Shown in pieces: positions 7,204-13,772 of a stretch of 15,298 bases of DNA; positions within the stretch are counted from its first letter, which is position 1, and every line of letters starts with the position of its first letter. The DNA is from QNES01 sp023143415. GTDB taxonomy: Bacteria > Pseudomonadota > Gammaproteobacteria > Beggiatoales > Beggiatoaceae. Below the pieces are notes generated by a model. The model was given only the letters and a program-made list of their open reading frames with translations, made no database searches and had not been told where the DNA came from. The translations under genes were made by a program, and so were the position numbers. The DNA lies in the NCBI GenBank assembly GCA_030632725.1, contig DAOVUF010000092.1, positions 1 through 15,298 on the forward strand. The letters are read 5' to 3'.

Positions 7204-7695
7204 ATGAGTTTAGAAAAACATCATGGCGGCTGGGTAATTATTCTCAGTTTTATTATAAGTTTTATATTAGCTATCATACCATTACCAACTTATGCAACAG
7301 TATGGCGGCCAGACTGGGTTGCTATGGTTTTAATTTATTGGTGTCTAGCAATTCCTCAACGGGTGGGGGTAGCAACAGGTTGGTTTACTGGTATTATCCA
7401 TGACGTGTTAAGTGATACTTTATTAGGGCAACATGCGTTATTTTTTTGTTTGATCGCTTATATTAGTGTGAGATGGCACAAGCAAGTGCGTTTATTCACA
7501 GTATGGCAACAAGCATTAAGCGTGTTTGTTGTCATCGCCGTTAGTCAATTAATCAATAAATGGGTATATGATATTGCTGGTAGCTATATACAGGCGGAAT
7601 GGTCGTTTATCTATCCCGCTATTAGCAGTATGTTGTTATGGCCTTGGTTATTTACACTTTTGCGTGATCTGCGGCGTAATCGTCGCGTTTTTTGA
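7204..7695 (+). CDS. mreD: Rod shape-determining protein MreD
   Basis: MreD is a polytopic inner-membrane protein that works with MreC and PBP2/RodA in wall elongation. The 163-residue product is hydrophobic throughout, with about five likely membrane segments (around 9-28, 35-50, 60-85, 99-117 and 133-153). Its family-like features are PLPTYATVWRPDWVAMVLIYW, where the RPDW motif is characteristic, and GWFTGIIHDVLSDTLLGQHALFF. The C-terminus ends in basic residues (LRDLRRNRRVF), consistent with a cytosolic tail. The ATG at 7204 lacks an obvious ribosome site but gives the expected length. Order and direction in the mre operon support the call. Confidence 0.95.
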   Translation: MSLEKHHGGWVIILSFIISFILAIIPLPTYATVWRPDWVAMVLIYWCLAIPQRVGVATGWFTGIIHDVLSDTLLGQHALFFCLIAYISVRWHKQVRLFTVWQQALSVFVVIAVSQLINKWVYDIAGSYIQAEWSFIYPAISSMLLWPWLFTLLRDLRRNRRVF

Positions 7696-7770
7696 AATGG
7701 CCTTTCATTGATATTACGTCCAGAATTTTTCTTTCAAACACCTCATTTCAAAATCTCTGAATAGATCACT

Positions 7771-9660
7771 ATGTCATCAACACGCTTATTACTGAAAGAC
7801 ACTGTTCTCGAAAATAAGATTTTCGGTAACCGCATACTCGTTGCTTGGTTAATGATACTGGTGTTACTTTTTGTGATTATTGTGCGTCTCTTTTTTTTAC
7901 AAGTGATTTACCATGAGCGTTATACTACCCTATCAAAAAGTAATCACATTAAAATCTTACCCCTACGGCCTACACGAGGATTAATTTATGATCGTAACGC
8001 TGTGCTTCTTGCTGAAAATCGGATTTCTTATAGTTTAGAAGTCACTCCTGAAAAAATTAAAAATATTGATGAGCTACTGAATAATTTAAGTCAAATCATT
8101 GCTATAGATGAGACTGATATTGCCCATTTTAAAAAACAATTAAGACAAGTCCGTAGTTTTAAAACTATCCCCTTACGTCATAGGCTAACTGAAGACGAAG
8201 TGGGCCGTTTTGCGGCACACCGTAATAGCTTTCCAAGTGTTGAGGTTAAACAAAATCAAAGTCGCTATTACCCCCTTGGAAAAACGGGTGTTCATATTAT
8301 TGGTTATGTTGGTCGAATAAATGAAAAAGAGTTAGAAAGAATAGATAAATCTGATTATATGGGCAGTGATTATATAGGTAAAACAGGTTTAGAAAATTTC
8401 TATGAAAAAGAACTGCATGGCAAAACAGGTTTCCAACAAGTTGAAAAAAATGTCCAAGGGCGTGTCATTCGTACTTTAGAAAGTATTCCTTTTGTGCCAG
8501 GTAAAGATATTTATCTCAATATAGACATTGTTTTCCAAAAATATGTTGAGGAACTCGTTGCTAAACACAGTGCTGCCGTTGTGGCGATTGATCCAAAAAC
8601 AGGTGGAGTGCTGGCACTGGTCAGTATGCCCTACTATGATCCTAATCTCTTTGTTCGTGGTATTGATGTTAAAACTTATCATAGTTTGCGTGATTCACCA
8701 GCGCGTCCCCTTATCAACCGTGCTATACGTGGACAATATCCTCCTGGTTCCACTATCAAAGCCTTTGTCGGTTTGGCTGGTTTAGAATATGGCATTAGAA
8801 GTACACGCAGTCGTACTTGGTGCCGGGGATGGTATAGCCTTAAAGGTCAAAAACACCGATATCGTGACTGGAAAAAAACTGGACATGGCAGCATGAACTT
8901 ACATACTGCTTTAGAACAGTCTTGCGATGTCTATTTCTATTCCCTTGCTTATGATCTCGGCATAGATCGCCTACATACTTTCATGAAACGTTTTGGTTTT
9001 GGTGAAAAAACGGGGATAGATATCAGCGGTGAAATGAGTGGATTGATGCCGTCTAGGGAATGGAAACAAAGTCGGCGTGGAAAACGTTGGTTTCCTGGCG
9101 AAACCATTATCACGGGCATTGGACAAGGCTTTATGCTTGCAACGCCTCTGCAATTAGCTGTTGCGACAGCAACGTTGAGTAATAGGGGAGTATTTAAACA
9201 ACCCCGCGTCGTTTTTGCTATGGATGATGGTAGGCAGAATGAAATGACTGTCGTGAAGCCTACAGTCAAGACAACAATTGTTCTCAAATATAATACTTAT
9301 TGGGATGCCGCAATTGGGGGAATGAAGGCGGTGGTACATGGGCGAAGAGGAACTGCCAAAAAAGTGGGCAGAAATTCTCCTTATCGTTTCGCCGGCAAAA
9401 CGGGTACAGCACAAGTTATTACGATTAAACAGTCTGAAAGCTATAATGCGAGCAAACTGGCGAAGAAATATCATGATCATGCTCTATTCGTGGCATTTGC
9501 ACCCTTAAATAACCCTCGTATTGCTCTGTCAGTGATTGTAGAAAATGGGGGCGGTGGAAGTAAAACGGCGGCACCGATTGCTAAAAAAGCGATGGATTTT
9601 TATTTATTGCGGAAATCACGCTTACGTCTTGCTAAAAAGAAGGTAACTACTCCGCCTTGA
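7771..9660 (+). CDS. mrdA: Penicillin-binding protein 2, peptidoglycan transpeptidase
   Basis: PBP2 is the class B DD-transpeptidase that cross-links new lateral-wall peptidoglycan with RodA under MreC control. The 629 residues (the enteric enzyme is about 633) hold a membrane anchor (about 22-45), the dimerisation/pedestal domain with RPTRGLIYDRNAVLLAEN (66-83) and the GKTGLENFYEKELHG motif (203-217), and the transpeptidase domain from about 255. All catalytic motifs are intact: SxxK at Ser327 to Lys330 (PPGSTIK), SCD at 384-386 and KTGTAQ at 543-548. The Lys/Arg-rich tail is cytologically periplasmic if the topology is standard. It lies 75 bp after mreD, last in the shape cluster. rodA, which usually follows, is absent; argG is next. 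Confidence 0.98.
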   Translation: MSSTRLLLKDTVLENKIFGNRILVAWLMILVLLFVIIVRLFFLQVIYHERYTTLSKSNHIKILPLRPTRGLIYDRNAVLLAENRISYSLEVTPEKIKNIDELLNNLSQIIAIDETDIAHFKKQLRQVRSFKTIPLRHRLTEDEVGRFAAHRNSFPSVEVKQNQSRYYPLGKTGVHIIGYVGRINEKELERIDKSDYMGSDYIGKTGLENFYEKELHGKTGFQQVEKNVQGRVIRTLESIPFVPGKDIYLNIDIVFQKYVEELVAKHSAAVVAIDPKTGGVLALVSMPYYDPNLFVRGIDVKTYHSLRDSPARPLINRAIRGQYPPGSTIKAFVGLAGLEYGIRSTRSRTWCRGWYSLKGQKHRYRDWKKTGHGSMNLHTALEQSCDVYFYSLAYDLGIDRLHTFMKRFGFGEKTGIDISGEMSGLMPSREWKQSRRGKRWFPGETIITGIGQGFMLATPLQLAVATATLSNRGVFKQPRVVFAMDDGRQNEMTVVKPTVKTTIVLKYNTYWDAAIGGMKAVVHGRRGTAKKVGRNSPYRFAGKTGTAQVITIKQSESYNASKLAKKYHDHALFVAFAPLNNPRIALSVIVENGGGGSKTAAPIAKKAMDFYLLRKSRLRLAKKKVTTPP

Positions 9661-9709
9661 AATTGCAAGGCTAACAGTTCAAATAAGTTCAGCTAAATTA
9701 TTCCGTTTC

Positions 9710-9727
9710 AGTCTGCTTTAACAGACT
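9710..9727. repeat. AGTCTG...CAGACT hairpin repeat
   Basis: Positions 9710-9715 and 9722-9727 pair around a 6-nt loop and are followed by TTTAACTT. A sister copy at 12572-12589 has a longer stem and is followed by TTTAGCTT, so they belong to one dispersed family. This one lies 50 bp beyond the mrdA stop and could weakly terminate. Confidence 0.5.
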
Positions 9728-9760
9728 TTAACTTGAACCTATCTGGCTCTATTCGTTTTT

Positions 9761-9799
9761 GAGCTTAGAAATCCGATTTTTGGAAAAAATCGGATTTCT
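9761..9799. repeat. Solo hairpin of the GAAATCCGATTTTT module
   Basis: The stem pairs 9767-9781 with 9785-9799, 15 bp perfect. The left side GAGCTTAGAAATCCGATTTT is identical to the inner end of the 45-bp arm of the element at 2686-2890, but the outer CTGATGTGACGC part is missing. It is therefore a solo or decayed copy of that family. Confidence 0.75.
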
Positions 9800-9991
9800 T
9801 AAACCTCGTTTTTTGGTCAAAAACCCAACTATTTTTATTCATTATTCTACATTTTTGAATAAGGCTGGATAGGTTCTTTCAGCTTTACAATTTCAAAGCT
9901 GAGTACAAAAAGTTTAGCATCGAAATCATTCATGCAAATTTCTTTTTAAGAAACTTCTTTTAAATCAAATAATTAAATTTTTTTGTGGCAT

Positions 9992-10044
9992 CCAAAGCTG
10001 AAGCGTTGAACTCCAAAAAATGCTCAAAGCTGAAGTTTTGGACA
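9992..10044 (+). repeat. Two 22-nt-family repeats upstream of argG
   Basis: A good copy (about 9992-10014, core AAAGCTGAAGCGTTGAACTC) and a divergent copy (about 10025-10044, core AAAGCTGAAGTTTTGGACAC) stand in tandem. They are open in the argG frame and create a false N-terminal extension there. Confidence 0.8.
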
Positions 10045-10062
10045 CCTAATTGGATAATATTT

Positions 10063-11277
10063 ATGACAAAAGAGATAAAAAAAGTCGTTCTCGCCTATTC
10101 TGGCGGTTTAGATACCTCTATTATTCTTAAATGGTTACAAGATGAATATCATTGTGAAGTGGTAACTTTTACCGCCGATATTGGGCAGTGTGAAGAACTT
10201 GAACCCGCCCGCGCTAAAGCCAAAGCGTTTGGTATTAAAGAAATCTATATCGAAGACTTGCGTGAAGAATTTGTGAGTCATTATGTGTTCCCAATGTTTC
10301 GTGCTAATACCATTTATGAAGGCGAATATTTGCTTGGAACATCTATTGCTCGCCCCCTTATTGCTAAACGTTTAATCGAAATTGCTTACCAAACTTGTGC
10401 TAATGTGATTTCACACGGTGCGACGGGTAAAGGAAATGATCAAGTTCGTTTTGAATTAGGTGCTTATGCCCTAAACCCAGATATTAAGGTAATCGCACCT
10501 TGGCGTGAGTGGGATTTAAATTCACGCGAAAAGCTTTTAGCTTATGCAGCGCAGCATGGTATTCCTATAGAAATGAAGCGGGGGCAAGAATCCCCTTATT
10601 CTATGGATGCGAATTTGCTGCATATTTCTTATGAAGGTGGCTCTCTTGAGGATCCCGGAGTTGAGCCTGAAGAGAGTATGTGGCGTTGGAGTGTTTCACC
10701 TGAGAATGCGCCAGATAAACCAACAATGCTGGTTGTAAGATTTTATAAGGGCGATATTGTTGCTATTGATGGTGAATACAAGACTGCTGCTGAAGTTTTG
10801 ACTTATTTGAACAAAGTGGCAGGTGAAAATGGTATTGGACGATTGGATTTGGTGGAAAACCGTTATGTCGGGATGAAATCACGGGGTTGTTATGAAACGC
10901 CAGGCGGTACTGTGATGCTTAAAGCACACCGTGCTATTGAGTCTATTACTTTGGATCGTGAGGTGGCTCATCTCAAAGATGAGTTGATGCCCCGTTATGC
11001 CAGTTTGATTTATAATGGTTATTGGTGGAGCCCTGAACGTAAATTGCTACAAAAAATGATTGATGCTTCTCAAACCAATGTAAATGGTGAAGTCCATTTA
11101 AAGCTGTATAAAGGTAATGTTATTGTCACAGGGCGCACTTCTGATGACAGTTTATTTGATACAAGTATTGTTACCTTTGAAGATGATGAGGGCGCGTATA
11201 ATCAGAAGGATGCAGAGGGATTTATTAAATTGAATGCGTTGCGAATGCGGATTGCGACGAAATTAGAACAGGGGTAG
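10063..11277 (+). CDS. argG: Argininosuccinate synthase
   Basis: ArgG condenses citrulline and aspartate with ATP in the cytosol to form argininosuccinate, the next-to-last step of arginine synthesis. From the ATG at 10063 the protein is 404 residues, the usual type I length. The N-terminal MTKEIKKVVLAYSGGLDTS carries the PP-loop ATP motif SGGLDTS (13-19); HGATGKGNDQVRFE (about 118-131) is the nucleotide/citrulline-binding signature; APWREW and the SPYSMDANLLHISYEGG block (about 183-199) are also typical. The open frame extends upstream to a GTG at 9985, but those 26 extra codons are translated interspersed repeats, so the 10063 start is preferred; a GGA at 10052-10054 is the only hint of a ribosome site. 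No other arg gene is in the window. Confidence 0.98.
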   Translation: MTKEIKKVVLAYSGGLDTSIILKWLQDEYHCEVVTFTADIGQCEELEPARAKAKAFGIKEIYIEDLREEFVSHYVFPMFRANTIYEGEYLLGTSIARPLIAKRLIEIAYQTCANVISHGATGKGNDQVRFELGAYALNPDIKVIAPWREWDLNSREKLLAYAAQHGIPIEMKRGQESPYSMDANLLHISYEGGSLEDPGVEPEESMWRWSVSPENAPDKPTMLVVRFYKGDIVAIDGEYKTAAEVLTYLNKVAGENGIGRLDLVENRYVGMKSRGCYETPGGTVMLKAHRAIESITLDREVAHLKDELMPRYASLIYNGYWWSPERKLLQKMIDASQTNVNGEVHLKLYKGNVIVTGRTSDDSLFDTSIVTFEDDEGAYNQKDAEGFIKLNALRMRIATKLEQG

Positions 11278-11326
11278 GAATGAGGCTTTAATAACTTCTG
11301 TTAGCCAAACAGGTCAGGTTTAATTG

Positions 11327-11360
11327 TCGAGGTTTTCGTTTTTTTAAGCAGAAACCTCGA
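11327..11360. repeat. TCGAGG/CCTCGA hairpin after argG
   Basis: Positions 11327-11335 pair with 11352-11360 around a T-rich loop, 50 bp past the argG stop. The loop contains seven Ts, but no T-run follows the stem on the plus strand, so it is a weak terminator candidate at best. The boundary motif is the same as in the hairpin at 1845-1880. A degenerate CCTGTCAGG-family copy precedes it (about 11307-11322). Confidence 0.5.
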
Positions 11361-11450
11361 AACGATTTTATTAAACCTATTTTCGAGCCGATTGCGAAAC
11401 TCCTAAAGAGTGATTTTATTCTATTTAAACGACTGACGACTTAGATATAG

Positions 11451-11699
11451 ATGCAAGAAGCTATAGAATTTGAAACGATTGTAAAAAATAGAAATGTTGA
11501 CATACCTAGTCAATATTCCCTTAATAACAAAAAGGTTAGGGTAATTATTTTATCTGAATTAGAACTTCCTAATAAAAAGATTGAAACTAAACCAATGAAA
11601 TTGACTTCTATTATTGCTCAAGCGAAGGGCAAAGGTTGTTTTAAGTCTGTTTCAGAAATCAATAGCTTTATTAGGAATGAAAGAAATCAATGGGATTAA
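11451..11699 (+). CDS. Probable antitoxin of a VapBC-like pair
   Basis: This is an 82-residue protein directly upstream of, and overlapping by 10 bp, a PIN-domain gene, the usual arrangement for antitoxin then toxin. The N-terminal half (IPSQYSLNNKKVRVIILSE, about 19-37) resembles the short beta-rich DNA-binding starts of AbrB/AF2212-like antitoxins. The C-terminal part (GCFKSVSEINSFIRNERNQWD, about 62-82) looks like the helical tail that wraps and inhibits a PIN toxin. I do not recognise the exact family and call it mainly from context and size. If it acts like other such antitoxins it would repress its own promoter. No clear Shine-Dalgarno is visible before the ATG. Confidence 0.7.
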   Translation: MQEAIEFETIVKNRNVDIPSQYSLNNKKVRVIILSELELPNKKIETKPMKLTSIIAQAKGKGCFKSVSEINSFIRNERNQWD

Positions 11700-12133
11700 T
11701 CAAAAAATTACTGGGCAAAATAGTTTATCTCGATGCTAATATATTTATCTATGCAATTGAACATAGTGATATTTATGAACGGCTACTTAATGAACTATTT
11801 AAGCAAATTGATTATGGAAAGATTCAGGCTATCACAAGTGAACTGACGCTGGCAGAAGTGTTAGTTAAACCTTTTGCTGACGGAAATACGGAATTAGTGG
11901 ATGTTTATAAAAACTTGTTAGTTTCTGCTAATATTATTACCTTATTAGAAATAAATCAAGAAATACTGCTTGAATCAGCTAAATATCGAGCCACATTTGG
12001 AGGCAAACTTCCTGATGCTATTCACATCACAACTGCAATCGCATCAAACGCCAATTTCTTGTTGACGAATGATAATGGTATAAAAACTTCGGCGTTAGTT
12101 GAAGTTTTGCAATTGTCTAATTTTGTAAATTAG
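11690..12133 (+). CDS. PIN-domain ribonuclease toxin, VapC-like
   Basis: The 147-residue protein has the four acidic residues of the PIN ribonuclease site in order: Asp15 in VYLDANIFIY, Glu56 in LTLAEVL, Asp109 in GKLPDAIHITTA and Asp128 in FLLTNDNGI. VapC-type toxins cut tRNA or rRNA with Mg2+ and are blocked by their partner antitoxin. All site residues are present, so the enzyme is probably intact. The start (ATG at 11690) lies inside the end of the preceding gene, which suggests coupled translation; a GAAAG a few bases upstream may serve as ribosome site. It ends 37 bp from the convergent HicA-like gene. The RNA target cannot be told from sequence. Confidence 0.85.
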   Translation: MGLIKKLLGKIVYLDANIFIYAIEHSDIYERLLNELFKQIDYGKIQAITSELTLAEVLVKPFADGNTELVDVYKNLLVSANIITLLEINQEILLESAKYRATFGGKLPDAIHITTAIASNANFLLTNDNGIKTSALVEVLQLSNFVN

Positions 12134-12170
12134 TGAATTAAAAACTAATATTACGCACTATCGGGTAAAT

Positions 12171-12440
12171 TTATAACTCAGTTTCATTAATGTCTGCCAT
12201 TTTCATTATATGCTTTTGCAACCTGATTTTCAGTGGCTTATTACCATGTATTGGGATAGAAATACCAGAAATGCCTATTTTTGTATAAATATGATGGCTT
12301 CCATTGACTCGCTTTAATTCCCAGCCTCCCCACATCTCGCGACGAGCTTTAGCAATATCGGTTTCTGTGATATGAATATCCAAGTCAGCACATAAGCCTT
12401 CAATACTGCGACGTTTTCGCTTTATTCTATTTTTTTGCAT
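12171..12440 (-). CDS. HicA-like small RNA-binding toxin-type protein, no HicB nearby
   Basis: The 89-residue product (ATG at 12440; a TTG one codon further out at 12443 is also open) carries the HicA/YcfA core: WELKRVNGSHHIYTK with the GSHH catalytic-histidine motif, then a strand ISIPIHGNKPLK and a final helix. HicA proteins are double-stranded-RNA-binding-fold mRNA interferases, normally next to a HicB antitoxin. Here none is visible on either side. The first 35 residues (basic NRIKRKRRS, then ADLDIHITETDIAKARREM) are unlike a normal HicA N-terminus, so it may be a divergent or fused member, or the true start may be the later Met at residue 36 (MWGGWELKRVNG). No ribosome site precedes either start clearly; a T-run and a terminator-like hairpin lie directly upstream. 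Confidence 0.7.
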   Translation of the reverse strand: MQKNRIKRKRRSIEGLCADLDIHITETDIAKARREMWGGWELKRVNGSHHIYTKIGISGISIPIHGNKPLKIRLQKHIMKMADINETEL

Positions 12441-12516
12441 CAAAAAAAAGGGTGTGCAGCCTACATCAGAATATTTTCGTCACTCTACATAAGAATATTG
12501 TTGTAGGCTGCACACC
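12441..12516 (-). terminator. 15-bp hairpin plus T-run upstream of HicA-like gene
   Basis: Positions 12451-12465 and 12502-12516 are perfect reverse complements (GGTGTGCAGCCTACA) around a 36-nt loop. Read on the minus strand, the stem is followed by CC and eight Ts, then directly by the HicA-like start. That is the shape of a Rho-independent terminator, placed between any upstream promoter and the gene. The loop holds a direct repeat, CTACATCAGAATATT and CTACATAAGAATATT (12461-12475 and 12485-12499). It could equally be a mobile palindromic repeat. Confidence 0.5.
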
Positions 12517-12528
12517 TTTATGCTTGTT

Positions 12529-12632
12529 CTGAGTAATTACAAAAAATTTAAACCTCGAAAATAATTTAGTCAGTCTGCTTGAGCAGACTTTAGCTTTCAG
12601 CCTTGAAATAAATTGCAAGGCTGAGTAGTTAC
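12529..12632. repeat. Repeat mosaic upstream of the lipid A acyltransferase gene
   Basis: Two copies of the CTGAGTNNTTAC motif (12529-12540 and 12621-12632, the reverse complement of the motif at 221-232 and 4874-4885) bracket a CCTCGAA motif (12551-12557) and an AGTCTGCT hairpin (12572-12579 with 12582-12589). TTGCAAGGCT at 12613-12622 is shared with 9662-9671. No gene is present. Confidence 0.6.
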
Positions 12633-12667
12633 CAATTTTTCTCAAAAAACTCAATTCAGCAATCGTA

Positions 12668-13552
12668 ATGCGCGTTTTACTTATCAAGGCTCTTTTGCAT
12701 TTATTTGCTTTATTGCCCTTATCTCTAATATATAGTATAGCGATCTTATTAGGGCAAATAGTCGCACGATGGCAGACATTACGCATCACCAAAGTCACTC
12801 GTACCAATATTCGTTTGACATTTCCACATCTCTCACCCGCTGCTCAAGATATTTTAGTCAAACAAAGTTTAATTGAAACGTGTAAAGCTTTTAGCGAATT
12901 AGGGGCATTATGGTTATGGCAAATGGATTCGGTGTTAAGATTAGTACAAGAAGTGAGTGGCGAAACAGTTTTGCAACAAGCATTACAAAAGAATAAAGGC
13001 GTAATACTCTTGACACCCCATTTAGGCGCGTGGGAACTTGCAGGTTTATATGTCTCTTCACGTTACCCCATCACCGCATTATATCGTCCACCTAAATTAG
13101 CTGGGTTGCACGATTTAATTTACGCCGCCCGTGAGCGTGCAGGAGGACGTTTTGTGCCAACAGATAAAACGGGGGTTCGTGCCCTATTTAAAGCATTGCA
13201 TAAGGGAGAAGTGATCGGCATTTTGCCTGATCAGGTTCCTAGCGAAGAAGGCAGTGGTATTTTCACGCCTTTTTTTGGTATTTCTACTTATACAATGGTT
13301 TTAGTGTCCCGTTTAGCCCGTAAAACGGGAGCAATTGTGATTTTTACTTATGCAGAACGTCTGCCAAAGCGGTTGGGATTTCACATCCATTTCTTACCTG
13401 CACCCGAAGATATTGCGGCAGATAATTTAGAAATAGCGGTAGCGGCTCTCAATCAAGGGATAGAACAATGTGTGCTGGGAAATCCTGCACAGTATCAATG
13501 GAGTTATAAACGTTTTAAACGTCGCCCAGAGGGAGCAGCTTCAGTCTATTAA
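12668..13552 (+). CDS. Lysophospholipid/lipid A acyltransferase, LpxL/HtrB family
   Basis: The 294-residue protein belongs to the family of inner-membrane acyltransferases that add secondary acyl chains to Kdo2-lipid A in the outer-membrane lipopolysaccharide pathway. It has an N-terminal membrane anchor (about 8-33), the HX4(D/E) catalytic pair His118/Glu123 in TPHLGAWELAG, LYRPPKLAGLHDLI (138-151), GGRFVPTDKTGVRALFKAL (159-177), GILPDQVPSEEGSGIFTPFFG (184-204) and the family's closing YQWSYKRFKRRPEG (276-289). Whether it is the lauroyl (LpxL), myristoyl (LpxM) or another specificity cannot be told. It stands alone, with repeats on both sides. No ribosome site is visible before the ATG at 12668, and the length fits that start. 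Confidence 0.92.
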   Translation: MRVLLIKALLHLFALLPLSLIYSIAILLGQIVARWQTLRITKVTRTNIRLTFPHLSPAAQDILVKQSLIETCKAFSELGALWLWQMDSVLRLVQEVSGETVLQQALQKNKGVILLTPHLGAWELAGLYVSSRYPITALYRPPKLAGLHDLIYAARERAGGRFVPTDKTGVRALFKALHKGEVIGILPDQVPSEEGSGIFTPFFGISTYTMVLVSRLARKTGAIVIFTYAERLPKRLGFHIHFLPAPEDIAADNLEIAVAALNQGIEQCVLGNPAQYQWSYKRFKRRPEGAASVY

Positions 13553-13772
13553 TACGAAGAAAAATTAAGAAACTTGTTTTAAATCAATTATTTAAAAATA
13601 CAAAGCTGAAGCGTTGGACTCCAATTCCAAAGCTGAAGCGTTGGACTCCAATTCCAAAGCTGAAGCGTTGGACTCCAAAAAACGCCCAAAGCTGAAGCGT
13701 TGGACTCCAATTTAAGTTGGACTCCAATTTAAATTCATCATTCATTATTCATCATTCAGAATTAAAAAAAAG
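13553..13772. repeat. 22-nt repeat array, four tandem copies plus a partial
   Basis: After a leader (13565-13600) that resembles 9946-9980, the 22-nt unit occurs at 13601-13622, 13628-13649, 13655-13676 and 13687-13708, then a partial GTTGGACTCC at 13716-13725. The first three have a 27-bp period with a 5-bp AATTC spacer; the fourth follows a 10-bp spacer. The copies are identical over 22 nt. The array fills most of the gap between lpxL-like and pilC/gspF-like genes. Confidence 0.9.

Larger units (their letters stand above)
9661..10062. other. Repeat mosaic between mrdA and argG
   Basis: This 402-bp stretch contains no gene. In order it holds a TTGCAAGGCT motif (9662-9671, also at 12613-12622), the AGTCTG hairpin (9710-9727), the GAAATCCGATTTTT hairpin (9767-9799) bracketed by an inverted GAACCTATC pair (9735-9743 with 9868-9876), a leader TTAAGAAACTTCTTTTAAAT (9946-9965) shared with 13565-13600, and two 22-nt repeats (9992-10014 and 10025-10044). 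Some of these hairpins could end the mre-mrdA transcript, but none is a classic terminator. A promoter for argG should also lie here. Confidence 0.65.

Noticed and set aside
8949..9480. Several antisense open frames within mrdA
   Set aside because: They are shadows of the conserved PBP2 coding frame, with no ribosome sites and no recognisable domains.
12466..12807. 113-residue minus-strand open frame overlapping the start of the lipid A acyltransferase gene
   Set aside because: It crosses the palindromic repeat and runs antisense to a well-conserved gene; the composition looks random and no family features are seen.
13601..13708. CRISPR-like array of four identical 22-nt repeats
   Set aside because: The spacers are only 5 and 10 bp and two are identical; no cas genes are nearby and the unit is dispersed over the window, so it is an interspersed repeat.
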